A DNA stretch of 64,000 nucleotides from Desmodesmus armatus (Eukaryota > Chlorophyta > Chlorophyceae > Sphaeropleales > Scenedesmaceae), in NCBI GenBank assembly GCA_007449985.2, contig VIIQ02000027.1:69501-133500 (forward strand), given 5' to 3'. Positions 50,467-63,945 of this stretch are shown piece by piece; within the stretch, counting starts at the first letter, position 1, and each line of letters starts with the position of its first letter. Below the pieces are notes generated by a model, which was not told the DNA's origin, ran no database searches, and saw only the letters and a list, made by a program, of their open reading frames with translations. Made by a program: the position numbers and the translations under genes.

Positions 50467-53400
50467 GAAAGCGCACCGGCCGTCACTCCTCCATCCCCCT
50501 GCGGCGCCTGTGCTGACGGCTGCTGCAGCAGCAGCAGGTCTGCAAAGATCTGCCCATGCAGCTGCACCCGCCACACCTGTCGCCCTGTAAGAAGCTCCAA
50601 TCCTGTCACCACCCCATCTACTGCTGCTGACACAACCAACCCCTGCTGCTCATTGATGGCAGGGCTACCAAAGATGGGTGCAGAGCCCTTGACCTGCCAC
50701 AGCACTGACAGCGCAAGCTGATGCTGGTGCTGCCGCTGTGGCGGCGGCGGCTGCAGCGACTGCAGCGGCGGCTGCGGCGGCGGCTGCAGCGGTGGCAGCT
50801 GCGGCGGCGCCTCCTGCCTGCTTCTGCTGTCATCCTGCAGGCCGCACCTGCTGTGCTGAGCCAAACCTGTGACTGCAACGCAGCACAGCGTGCCGTCCAG
50901 AAGACCCAGCACAGCACACCTGAGCTCATGTGGATCTGAAGGGTGGGGAGACCCGCTGCTGGTGGGTTCAGGGAGGGGCTGCTGGGTACTGCACTGGTAC
51001 TGAGTACTTCTGCCAGAGGCAGCGGAGCAGCCAAAGGCTACTGTGGCAGAGCCGGCTGCTGGCAGCGGGAGCCTGGGGTAACACAGCAAGCAGCAGGCAG
51101 TGTGTGTGTGCGTGGGGGGGTGGGGGTGGGGGTGGGTGGGTGTGCCATGCATTGAGGAAAGACAGGAAGAAGGTTGTACCTGGGAGGAAGGCAGCTACAC
51201 TGCACTGTCCCCCTGGCATCCATTCCCAGCCGCGTCAGGCACTGGGTATTAGAAGTACTCATGCCCAGTTGCAGCTGAGCATCCAAAGGCTACTGCAGCG
51301 GAGCCGGCTGCTGGAAGGGGGCGCCTGGCCCAGTGGGGTGACTCAGCAAGCAGATCAACCCAGGAGGCGTCGTTGCAGCCTTGTTCCAGTAGCGTCACTG
51401 CTTCGTGACCGTGCAGGTTCGATGTATGGAGTATTGCCATATCAACTAGATATCGCACTGTCCTGGAGCATCCGGTGAGCAGCAACATCGAGCTTTCAAC
51501 CACCAAAAGCACCTCCTGGTATAGGGTGTGCGGCGTCCCTCACCGGTGAGGCTTTGCCTCCGGTCCCCGGCAATCGAGTTTACTCGGCTGAGTTGTGTGT
51601 GGCCAGCCGGTGTGGGGGGGTGCCCCCCTGGAACCTTCCAAAAAAAATAAAAGCAGATCACCTGGGCGGTGTGCCCAGGGCAGTGCGCCCAACAGTGGAT
51701 TGCTGGCAGTTGATGCAGTTTAGAGGGTCCAACGCAATGTCTGAATGCTGAGATGAGAGCATGGAAGTTGAAATTTCAAAAAGGTGGGGGGGGCAGTGTC
51801 AGTCAAGTTCTTCTGTAGTACAGCATTCAAACATGCAATCGCTCACAACATCAGCGAAGGGCTTAGCACTGCACATGCTGTGGTTTATGGTTGCGTTACG
51901 TTTCCTTCAATGGTCACAGTACTGTGTGCTCATGACATGCGTTTCAACTGGTCCACATACGCAGACCAGTTCGAACGTGGTGTGCATGGCAAATTGACGT
52001 TGTTGACGGCACCAGTCTCAGCTTCATGCTGATCTAGCATTGCTGTCAGCTTCAGAAGCTTTCCACCCTGGCAGTGGCACGGTCTGGCGGCAACTTCTCC
52101 ACATGCTCAGCTGCAGTTGACTCCAAGGCAGAAGCACCCCCCCCCCCCCCCACACACACACACACACACAACTGCCAGGGACCTTGGTTGGGCTGTGCCG
52201 ATGTGTCTGGCGTGCAGCACATGCCTTGTCCAGCCCTAATGATAATGGATCATATTGAAAAATATTGATCTGTCATGTCAGTTCTTTAGAGGACATATGA
52301 GCTGCTCTGCTGCTCTGCTGCAACTGGGACTGCAACCTGGATTGGTCTTTTGGTCAGATGAGGGGTGAATTTCCAAGGCTAGCTGCGTCTAGGAGGTTGT
52401 CCAGGCAAAAGGATCCACGACGTGCTTCTGAAAATGTACACAATGCAGGAAAGGCCAGCGCGTTGTTGCTCTGCTGGGACAAAGGACCTGACCATGATCT
52501 TGACATTTTACTTGCAGCTGCTATGTCTGCATGCTTTCTAAAGGGCTCTGAACGTATCCCAGACATGAAAAAAGATCATGTTTGCTTCAGCAGCGCTGCA
52601 GGTGCCCGGCTGCTCTCCCATCGGACTCACTCAGCAGGCAGCACACAGCCAGCACAGTCACTGAGTGCTGATGGGGGGTTCAGGTTATGAAGCCATGGAA
52701 GCCGTGTGGCCCTTGAAACATGATAATGCTAGTACACCGGTGGGCAGAAGCAGGAAGCAGCAGTGGCAGGAGTCGGACACACAGCAATAGACTATTGACA
52801 AGTTGCCAAAGCCCTTCGCGCAACCTTCGCTCCGCCTTGGGTTCCCGGTATGCTCTCTTTGACTCCGCTCAACCAGTTTAGTTTAGCGGTGCACTGCCTG
52901 GCACTGCCAAAACCCTCGATAGAGCTTTAAGCCTGAAACGGCATTTAAAGCTCCAGGTCGCATACCACAGAGGTATTTGACAAGCATCCCCCCTTAGTTT
53001 AAAGTCCGTTGGAGAAGAATGGAGCCGGTGACTCGACGTTGGCCCCTTGTGGCCTTGGTTTTAGGGAGTTGCCGGACACTGCCGGACCTACACGCTTAGA
53101 ACCAGCCGGACAACTCCCGGACGATGGCAAACAGTGAGTACACGCATATGTTGGTTCCAGATGCCCATCCGGCCGCTTCAAGCCACCTTACGGCGACATT
53201 CCAGCGGTGCACCCACATTAGATGAGTGCGCGCCAGGCCGCATCTGGCGAGCTGAAGAGCAGCTTCTGCAGACTCTGTCAGCTTGAAAATTTTATTTTAT
53301 GCTTTATACTGCAGTAACAACGTTTGGTAGCTGTTCTATGCGGCAGCTTCCTGCTGCACGGGCCATCAATGGTGCAAACCAAGACACCGTGTAACCCTGT

Positions 53401-56400
53401 AATGCCTAAAGCTGTGTCAACAAGCATAAACTATTAAAGTTACAAATATTAAAGTTTACATCAAGTTTATCAATACAAATTCTGGCCAGTTGGTGTGCAC
53501 ATAAAGTCTGGACAAACCAATGAGCTTGAGCTTGTTTCATTGCCAGCAGTACAGGTGTGACGTGCGTGCATGCATGTTTGTCATTTTGGGGATGGGCAAC
53601 AGCTGTAACATGCATGCGATCTGTTTTGTGCAATGGTCTTCATGTTTCTTGGCCACTGGACCACAACCTTGCTGTGCTGGGACTGTGTTTGGCCGAGGTG
53701 AGTCAAATGAACGTCTTAGTTGGTTCATTAAGCTGATGAAAGCTGCAGAGATCGCCCTGGGCCCCATTTGAGGCCATACATATTCAACCGTCACTCGCAG
53801 TTGCCTCCCAGCGTCTCACATGAGCCGTGCATGCAGTCGTCTGTTTGTTGTGTGCACTTCGGTGGTCGCATAACCGTAGTCCTGACGCACATCCATCACA
53901 TCCGTGGCTGGTCTGGTGGTTGAAAACAGTTTGTTGAAACCCATCTCTATACTGCTGCTAGCACATGTTTGTGTGTTCCCATAAAGCCACGAACGCTCCA
54001 GGAGACCCCAAACGCAGCCTCTCAGCGTGCAGAGCTCATCAATGCATATCCCCCACTCAGTCCAGTTGACTGGCAGCTGCCAGTGAAGTACTGCAGTACT
54101 TCATTCACTACAGTGTAGTACTGTCCCACATGACGGACCGTACTAGTTCAGTGTGGCTGTGGACATGTTGCCCCATTGCTAAGTTTCAAGGTTACCCCAT
54201 GCCCCTGATGTGCTTGGCTGCAGCTCGACAACCACCCCCCCTACGACGCCGAGGGCTTCCAGAGGACCTATGAAGGCTATGACTCACCCCACTATGACCA
54301 CCAGGGTTATGAGAGCGACTCTGGGCCCTACAGCCCACCCCACTATAAGTATCAAGATCATGATGAGGCAGCCTTCTGGCATCATGACGGACCTTACAAT
54401 CAGCCCTCCGACAGGCCCAATGGATACGAAGGACGTCACAAGCATGCAGAGTATCGGGGCAAGAAGATGTTGTGCCCACCAGGTGAGCAGCATCTACGAT
54501 GAAAGTTTGGGACGGTTGGAGCGGACTAGACCAGACACAGCAGCAGCAGCAAGTCGCACCACTGTGCCGCAGCAAAGGCAACAACACAGCTCAATTGTTG
54601 TTGTGACTGTGCGTGTGCCTCTTGCCGCATCGGCCGCCACTGCCGCAGCAGCAACGCCATGAAACAGTGTCACCAGCTCGCTGCCTCTTAAAATTGGGGT
54701 TGGGATTTGCATCTTGACACCCCCCACACCCCCTTGTCACCCCCCCCCCCCCCCAACCCCCAGTCAACACACCCCCCCCCTCCCACAGCAGCAACACCAT
54801 GACACAACGTCACCCACTCTCTGCCTCTCAAGGTTGGGGTTGTCCTGATTTACATGGGTGCATGTGAATGCATGGCGGTGGTGGCAAGCCTCTGTGATGT
54901 CTCTCTGGCCATTACGGTTGCATGTGATGCAAGCGAATTTTACAACTGCCTTACAACATGCTGCTGGCTTGCATCATGACACGATCAGTCCTGCCATATA
55001 GCATCTGGCGCGGCCGTGGTGTCTCGCTCCGGGCGTGGTCTTGCAACACACCTCTCCTGGAAAAACCACAACCCTCCCATGCCCATTTCTGCTCTCATCA
55101 GGTCCCCCAGGGCCCCCGGGCCCTGCTGGCGCCCCTGCCCCAACAGCACCAGCCCTATCTGTATTTGACTACTCGGGCCCAGCGGAAGTCGGCTACGTCA
55201 CCAGAAGGCAGCCGCGCAAGGGCCCCCACGGACGCACCCCTGCACCCACGCGCCCATTCAAGCCTGTCATGCCCAAGCGCAACCAAACAAAGCCAGGCGC
55301 CAAGTAAGTCTGCAATGCCAACCCCGCGTATGCCGACATTGGGGACAGCAGCACAGTGTGCCAGTTCCGCCTCAATGCAGCGGAGTTTTCTTCTGTGTGC
55401 ACTGCTTGGTTCATCTCCCCCAGTGTAGTGGTTACGGCAGGTCACTGTGTTACTGATGGTGATGGACAAGGATACTGGTTGGATCCAGAATATCCAGGTA
55501 AGGGCAGGCTACTATTGACGTGCGTGTCTCATTGCTTTGGCAAGAAAAACTGGGTCACTGTATCACGTGCTACCCATTCTAGAGGGCCCCTGCGGCATGC
55601 GGCATGGGCACTAACCTGATGAGTGACTGACCCATTGCGATCAGTTTGGCAGCCATTGTGGGGAGCTGCATCTCTCACCGGTACCCTCTCCCCCTCCTCT
55701 CGTTTATCGTGGCAACACTCAATGCATATGTCACAAAGCCACTGGAACCCCATTGGGCCAACAGTATGTGCTATGGTCAAATACTTATCTGCGTGATTAC
55801 TTTTCCAGGTACACATGAGGTGCCATGTTGTTGATGCGTAACACTAGCGCCACATGCTCGTGCCGCCCGGAGCAAAACTGCATTCTGGCGCGCAGTCCAG
55901 ACATCCCCACCAGCTAGTTGTAGTGCTCTCTGGCTGGCTGGCTGGAAACCAACTCAAGCATCATGTACTATGCTGCTCTACTGCTGACACAACACGCACT
56001 GCATGATGTTGCTGCTACGCAGGGCACATTTGCTGCAACCCTAACCATGAGACCGCCGACTGCCCCGATGACTCTGTCTTCAACGTTCTCGCATGGGTGA
56101 CCACCAAGGGATATTTCGATCAGCCGTACTACATCGGCTATAGTAACGACGGGGCTGTGCTGCTGGTAGAGCCCGCCAGCGACTCCAACATCATGCCCCA
56201 GCCTCTCTCCATAGCAACATTCAACGGGGAGGAGACCGGTGTACCCCCCCTCGACATCACCACCAGCGGCTATGGCTGCAAGGATCGCCGCTTTGAAGGG
56301 TGCGACGAGGCCTTTGGCCTGAACGATGTGTGTGCAGTGCTGCGTGGGTACACCGTGCGCAATGCATCGCCGATCTTGGACACAAACAACGGCAATGGTG

Positions 56401-58738
56401 ACGCGCTCATCTACACGGGATCGTCCTGCGGCGGACACAGTGGCGGGCCACTTTCTGCACCTGACAATGGCGTGCCTGGGTTTGGTATCCTGGTGTCCGG
56501 TCCGACCGATGATTGTTCCTTGTCTGGACAAACCTCTGGGTCGACCTACACTCAGATCGTTGACCAGAAGCAGAGGCATGGCGTATACGTTGAGGCCCTG
56601 ACATCCGCCTTGACTGCCGTGCAGACCCGTCGTGCTGTGCCCAACCAGACCCGCGCGCCAAAGCCTGCCAAGGGGCCAAATGCACAGCCAACACAGTAGG
56701 CCAAGGCTCCGAAGGTTCTGTCTCATTCATAGCCAGGTCATACCTCAGCTATCAGCTCTGAAATAGTATCATAATTTGTTATTTCCAAGTTTGCTGTTGT
56801 GTTGTTGTTGCGTGTTTGACGTAGGTATGCAGCTGGCTGCGTGATTGTGGGTGTTGTTCGACCCTTGCTGCTGCCAGCACCAGTGGTGGTTACACTACCC
56901 TGAATTTGACTAGAAGCTTGAAGTTGATGCTGAGCACCCACTGGGCCTGTGCTTGCATGGGTGCTGTATTGAGCTACATGGGTGCTGTATCAAAATGTAG
57001 TTGTGGTCTACAGGCTGTCTGCAAGCCTTCTTTGCTCCTTTTTTGACTGTCAGCAGCTGTAGGGCTGTTAATTCAGTGCTTTTTGCAGCACTTCTTGAAG
57101 GACATCTGCTCCATTGCATAGGCAGATGGTGCTCAGCCTTGTGTGTTTTTGCAGGCACAGGTTGATATACATTGACCCAATCCATCCACAACACCCCAAA
57201 GTGCCTTTCAGTATTGTTGTTGGTGTGTTGCTGAGGTTGTTGTTGGACAGTAATTGTTGTCGGCGCTGTCCTTGCTGTTGCTTGGCTGATCTTGGCGTGG
57301 CGGGTTGGTGCCAATGGGCGATGTTGATTCTAGTATTGGGGATGCAGCAGGGCAAGGCATGCTGCCAAGGCTTTGCGGCATGTACGGTGGGAGTGCAGAG
57401 GCATTGGAGGCAATCAAAGCCTGCAGTCACTTGCGGCAGTGTGAAGTTTGCAACGTCCAAGTTTGAAATCACGGCAGGACTAAAGAAAGAGATACAAAAA
57501 TCCCGGTACAGGACCAAACCCTAAACCTGAAGGATTTCACCCGAGGGGAACAGCTAGGGATGCAACACCTCGCAGGTGTGTGAGCCATGCATTGTGGAGA
57601 GAGGGTAGGAAGGGTTGTACATGGGATGCAGGCAGCTACACCACACCGTCATCCAGCGACTGATCCCACCCGCATGAGGTACAACTGCCAGCCTGTGCGT
57701 ACAATGAACACACAAAACATGAGACGCCTACAGCCACAGTTTGAAGAAAGCCAGCTCTTTCACCATCTCTTCACCCACTTGGTGAAGAGATGGTGAACGA
57801 GCTGGCTTACTTCTTGCCTGGTGGCACAAGGCAAAACACCCCAAAGAAACGAACCATACAGCTGCGGTGCTCAGCCCACCCTCTTCACCCACCTTGCAGC
57901 TACAGCCAAACCCTGAGGTTCAACCACCAGCAGCTCTCTGCCATGAGTCACCACCCACCACAACCCCTGCCAAGGGTCAGTACTAGGCGGTGCCCTGACC
58001 TCTGTACCGCAGTCCAGCTGCGAAACGGTACTGCCATCTGCGGTATACAGGCTGTACAGCATGTTGTTGCCTGCTGGTACTGCCAGCCGTGTTGCACATG
58101 GGCTGAGGCACATGCCCACATCTGCTCGGGAGGGCAGGGCAGCGGTCCAACAGTCAAGGCCTGCGGTACAGCGGGGGGGGGGGGAGGCGCAGGGGAAGGT
58201 GGGCTGTGTGGATGCTTGGTGCATTGACCAGTACACCAAAGTGTGCAACTACAGTACTGCATTGAAGCATGCCGTTGCCTGCCGTATTGCACATGGGCAG
58301 AGGCACATGCCCACAACCGCCCGGGAGGGCAGGGCAGCAGCCCAACACTCAAGGCCTGCATCAACAGGTTGCAGGCAAAACTACAGATTAGTCATTCACT
58401 GAGTGGCACTAGTGGTATGTGTTTGTGGCACAAATGGGGGGTGGGGGTGGGCGCTGAGGTGGTGAAAGCTGACACAACTGCCAGGAAAACAGCACTAAGG
58501 GCACTTGTTGTTATCATCTATGACTGCTGCTGCTGTCAGTGAGTCGTTCAGCCAAGGTGTGTGTTGCTGAGCTAAGAATACATACCTGTCAACACGTCCA
58601 CACACTTGACGATGCCACTGTGGCTGCAGGCAAATGCCAACACCCCAAACAGCTCGCCGGCAGCACCACACATACCCCACCCAGCCTCACTGTCAGGCCC
58701 TGCCTCTAAACCTGACCTCAAGTGCTGTCCTTGACCTC

Positions 58739-58770
<32 letters not shown>

Positions 58771-58887
58771 AAACCTGGCGCTGAAACAGATTGAAGCCCC
58801 AAGCATGTCTCATCCGGGCCTTGTGCTTTTCGTGAGCTCGATGGATCAGCAGCAGGAGGAGCGCACACAGGCAGCACAGGCGCTGCG

Positions 58888-58919
<32 letters not shown>

Positions 58920-59635
58920 GGCGGCGGCGGCGGCAGCAGCACCAACAGCAGTGCAGCTGGTGTGCAGGCAGTCATGTGGCTCCACAGGTGACCTGAGCAG
59001 AGCCAGGATGAGGGGCGCTGCATCAACACAGCGACCCATGGGCACACGCCAGTGCAGCTGGAAGGGCTGCTGCTGCTGCTGCTCCTGCTGCGGCGGCAGC
59101 AGCGGCGGCGGCGGCGGAGGCGCATGCGTTGCTGCAGCACGCCCTGAGCCATCACCGCGGCTGCTGCTGCTCAACTGCTGCTGCTGCGGCAAAGGCACAT
59201 GCGTTCCTGCAACATGCCCCAAGCCCCCGCTGCTGCTGCTGCTGCTGCTGCTCAGCTGCCAGTGCAGCACTCGACCAGCAGGGCCAATCACTACTGCAGC
59301 ATCTGCCTGGGCCAGCAGCGCAGCAGCATCCACAACACCTGGCCCAACACCTGGCCCAGCTGCAGAACCCGGCCCAGGCAGATGCAGCAGCGCAGCAGCA
59401 GGCACCGCACCTGGCCCAACACCCGGCCTGTTTTGAGCCCGTGTTTCGAATGGTGTACGAGCAGCAGCTTGCGAAGCCAAGAGCTTGGGTCGCTTGGCAG
59501 GGGGAGGGCCTGTTGCTGCTGCTGCTGCTGCGGTTGCTGCTGCTGCTGCTGAGTTGAGTTGAGGAAGCCTGACCTCGTTGCTCCCAATGTGGGAGTTTGT
59601 AGTCAACTCCCCAACCTCAGCGCCAGCACCACCAC

Positions 59636-59672
<37 letters not shown>

Positions 59673-60406
59673 CCCTTCATATGGCCCAGCCCTCCTCAGG
59701 AATGCAGACAGAGCCCGTGCCGTGGGGTAAGCAAACACCAGGCGCACATCCACCCCCAGGGTTGATGCCACAGCAGCAGCTGCAAGGGAGTCACCACCCC
59801 AGTCTGTGAAGAAGTCCTGGGTGGGCTCCACAGCAGGCAATGGCTGCTGCTGCTGCTGCTGCTGCTGTAGAAGCTGCTGAGCTGTGTCATGGTGAAAGGT
59901 ACTGCTGCTGCCACTTGCCAGAACTGGCACAGCGGCAAGCATGGCTCGCATGACAGCAACCTCAGAGAAACAGGGACTGCCAACCGCAGCTGCTACCTGC
60001 TGCTGCTGCTGCTGCTGCTGTGCCTGGGGGTGTGCCTCGTGACCTGACAGCTGGCTGTGCTCCCGCTGGTGCTGCTGCTGCTGCTGCTGCTGCAATGGTG
60101 GCAGCAGCAGCACACTGCTGGCAGGCTGTGGCAGTTGAGACCTGAGGATCTTGCCGGCAGGAGATGTAGGCAGCCGGGGCATTGCCACATACACCTGCGG
60201 TCTAGCTGCAGCAGGCAGCTGAGCAGCAACATACTGCTGAAATTGCTGCTGCCAGCTGCTGCCCAGTTTATCCCCTGCCGCACTTCCATGCTGCTGCTGC
60301 TGCTGCTGCCAGCTGCCGCTGCTAGCCCCACCCTCCACCTCGATGCCCTGCTGCTGCTGCTGCCAGCTGCTGCCCAATTCACCCTCCACCTCGCCACCCT
60401 GCTGCA

Positions 60407-60437
<31 letters not shown>

Positions 60438-61331
60438 TTGCACCAACAGCTCCTCACGGTGTGCAGGCAGCCGCTGCAGCACTACATATGCCACGAGGAC
60501 ACTGTCTTGCGGCCGCTGTGGGTGTGGCCAAGCTGCTACTGCTGCTTGTGACACCAGGGGGTGCTGCCGGAGGGTCTGTTCAACTTCCAACAGGTCCACA
60601 CGAACCCCCCTGACCTTTGCCTGTTGACTGCAGCGACCTGTGAGGTAGAGGGTGCCTGGCGGACACAGCAGCAGAAGCAGCAGCAGCAGGAGCAGAAGCA
60701 GCAGCAGCAGCAGCAACAGACATGATGTATGGCAGACCTTTTGAGTACTTTTAGATTACAGCTGGGTGGGGTTGATGTGCATTGGGCATGTAACAAGCAG
60801 CCAGAACACATGACATACTGTACATGTAAACACCTGACCTGAGAGACTGAGGTACGACAAGTTGAAGGCCCTTCGGGGCACCCTCATGAGGCCTTGGCTC
60901 GCTGGCTAGTGCTGAGGTTTGTGATCCCCTCCCACAATTACTGTACTGTACTGTAAAGCAGAAGACAAATTGAGCCAGACCGGGAACCAAGACCTGTATA
61001 CGTGCGTGCTAACAATTCATGGAGTGTGCTGGCGCCGGCACTATCTCACCATCTGCTGTCATAAACCCCAAGTCGCCCATCCTAAACCACACCAGCGGCT
61101 TAGCAGCAACATCATCCACCGTCAAGCCAGGCCCCATCACCAGCGACACATGCTGCTGCTGGTGCTGCTGGTGCTGGTGCTGCTGGTGCTGCTGCTGCTG
61201 TTGGGCAACCCCTGCCCCGCCCAGGTGCATCACCTGCTGCTGTATGTTTTGTTCAACAAGAGGCACCTGCAGCTGAGCCACCTGGAAGCGGTCACGGCCG
61301 ATGCCGTGAACAGAGGCTACTGCTGCTGCTG

Positions 61332-61377
<46 letters not shown>

Positions 61378-61728
61378 CTTCGCCTTGACACCCCCAGCAC
61401 CACTATCACCAGCTGCAGCAGCAGCGGTGGTGGCAGTAGCAGCAGCAGTGGGGTGCCCTGATGAAAGCACAGTGTGCTCTGCTAGGTACGCTGCTGCGTC
61501 AGTATCGCCAGCACAAGCAGCAGCAGCAGCGGCAGCAGCCGCAGCGGTGGTGGTGGCATGCTCTGCTAGGTACCCTGCTGCTACACCAGCTCCAGACACC
61601 CACACCTCCCCCACCTGCCCTACTGGCAGAGGCCGCAGGCGGGTGACACTCTGCTGAGTGACTGCTGCTGCTGCTGCTGCTGCTATTGCTTGTTCTGCTG
61701 CTCCTGCTGCTCCTGCTGGTGCTGCTTG

Positions 61729-61774
<46 letters not shown>

Positions 61775-63891
61775 CCTGCTGGTACTCGTGCTGTGGCAGT
61801 GGTTGCTGCTGGGTTACTGGCTGCAGCAGCATCAACATCATCACTGTCAGGTGCGTCTGCTGATACCACAGCCACAGCCATGCAGCTGATGGGTGTGCCT
61901 GCAGGTACCCATGTGCCGCATGCTGCCAGCAGCTGCCGGGTTACTACCTGGCAGGTGACGTCAGCAGACACCTCAGTGGAACCTGAAGGGTGCAAAAGAT
62001 GAAGTCCACAGCAGGGAGGAAGGGCGTGGAGTGGGGAGGCCAGGAGGCCAGGTGAAAGGGGTCCAGGAAATATGGTGATCAGCATGCACGGCATTGTGGC
62101 ATGTGATGGCAGCAGGCACCTCAGTGGAGCCTGACGGCATGAGGTCACACATTGAGGAAGGGGGCGGCAGGGGGGGCGGAAGGGCAGGCAAAAGGCATGG
62201 CAAGAGGCTTTGCAAGAAGCTGTGCAAGAGGCTGCACGCCTTGCGGCAGGAGTTAGTGATGGTCATGCATGCCGTAGCGGCGAGTGACGTCAGCAGACTC
62301 GTCGGGGAAGCCTGCAGCAAGCAGGCATGAGGGCCGAGGGGAGTGTGGCAGTGATGGCAGCCAACTCGACGTGGGGAGGGCAGGCACGCAGGCATGCGGG
62401 CGGTACCCGGCGGCGATGACACACTTGCGGCGTGCTGAACGGTGGACGGGCAAAAGGGCCGAAGATCGGAAAGGGATCCGGCGGGTAGGGCGGGTGTGCG
62501 GTCCAGCAGGCCAGCACTGTCAGTATGGTACTGCCTATGCTGATGTGTCTGCAGTGCAGATCCCAACTGTGTAGTTGCACGCGGGGTTTGAGGATCAAAC
62601 CCTATGCCAAAACCCTTGCCTGCATGATGCAGTTTTACCCTGACCCAGGGGCTCACCGTACAGCCCTCAGACAGGGCGTCCAGCAGCTGTCCTGACAGCA
62701 TACCAGCCAAACCCCGTCCAAACAACCGATCCAGCCGATACCCTGTCCGACTAGCAATCGCCCTATCTGGCAGCATCCAGCCTGTTGTACAGGTGCAGTT
62801 CGCGCCTACCGCCAATCGTGACATGAGAAGTCCATGAGAACCCAGATGCTCACCGTACAGGTTGACCAGTGCACAGCCCTCAGGCAGGGCGTCCAGCAGT
62901 TGGGCTGCCAGCCCCGCAGTGAGGCCCTCACCACTGCTGACCAGCTGCAGCAGCTTCAGCGTGTGCCTGTGCAGCCGCAGCTGCGGCAACCACAGCTCAA
63001 GGACAGAAGGGACGGCCACCTGCGACATTGATACCAGGTAACATGTAACAGGTAACATGAAAAAGTGACAGTCACAGCCACACTGTAACAGTTACAGTGA
63101 CAGTCGCAGACACAGACACTGGCTCAGCAGTTGACAGAGCAAGCCACAAAGGAGCCAGAGGCCCTTGGGGGCAAGAGAGTCAAAAGGGGGGGGGGGCACC
63201 TGCGCCAAGCAGAGGGTGCAGAATTATGGAGTCTGACAGCCTCAACTTGTGAGACCCGACATCATGTGAGATGTCAGCGCTGTGGCCCAATTGCTGTGGC
63301 CCAGTCGATCAAGTGTAGAGAGTACCGCTTTGCGGTGAAAGCATCTACTTTTAACAACCTCCCCCAAAATTGAACGTTCCACTGCCCCACAATCAGGCCA
63401 CAGCTAGGCCTGACTGTCTTCCTCATACCGGAAAAAGTAATGGGGAATGGCACAACGCATGGAACTGCTGATGGTATTTGTCATTCTTAGTGGGTCTCAC
63501 CAGGTGTGTCACTGCCTGCTGTGCCATCAAAGGCACTAGTAGGCCAGGCTGAAGGACCAGGTTGCCACCCCAAGCTCCGTCATCACTGCCTGCAGTCCCT
63601 GCCGCTGCGACTCTTGCCCCTGTCCCTGCGGCTGCCCCTGTCCCTTGGCTGTCTGGCAGCAGCAGCACGTCACTCCCTGCTGTCCCTGCTCCTGCAGCCC
63701 CAGCAACTGCGGCTCCTGCCCCTGTTTCTAAACTGTCTGGCAGCAGCATCATGTCAGCACCAGACAGGAACGGGGCCAGGAGCTCCCAGAGGTGGTCGAC
63801 AAAGGAGGTCGCAGTCTTGAAAGCAACCACATGGCCCGGCTGCAATGGGACAAGACCTGCGTGTGCTGCATGCTGCTGCTGCGGCTGCTGC

Positions 63892-63945
<54 letters not shown>

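Noticed and set aside
53019..53098. Signal-peptide exon for the nested protease
   Set aside because: The frame has a suitable hydrophobic core, but it stops after 26 codons and no donor gives a phase-correct link to 54224.
59129..59557. Plus-strand frames opposite AASDH
   Set aside because: They are shadows of the Gln/Ser-rich AASDH exon, without start context or family similarity.
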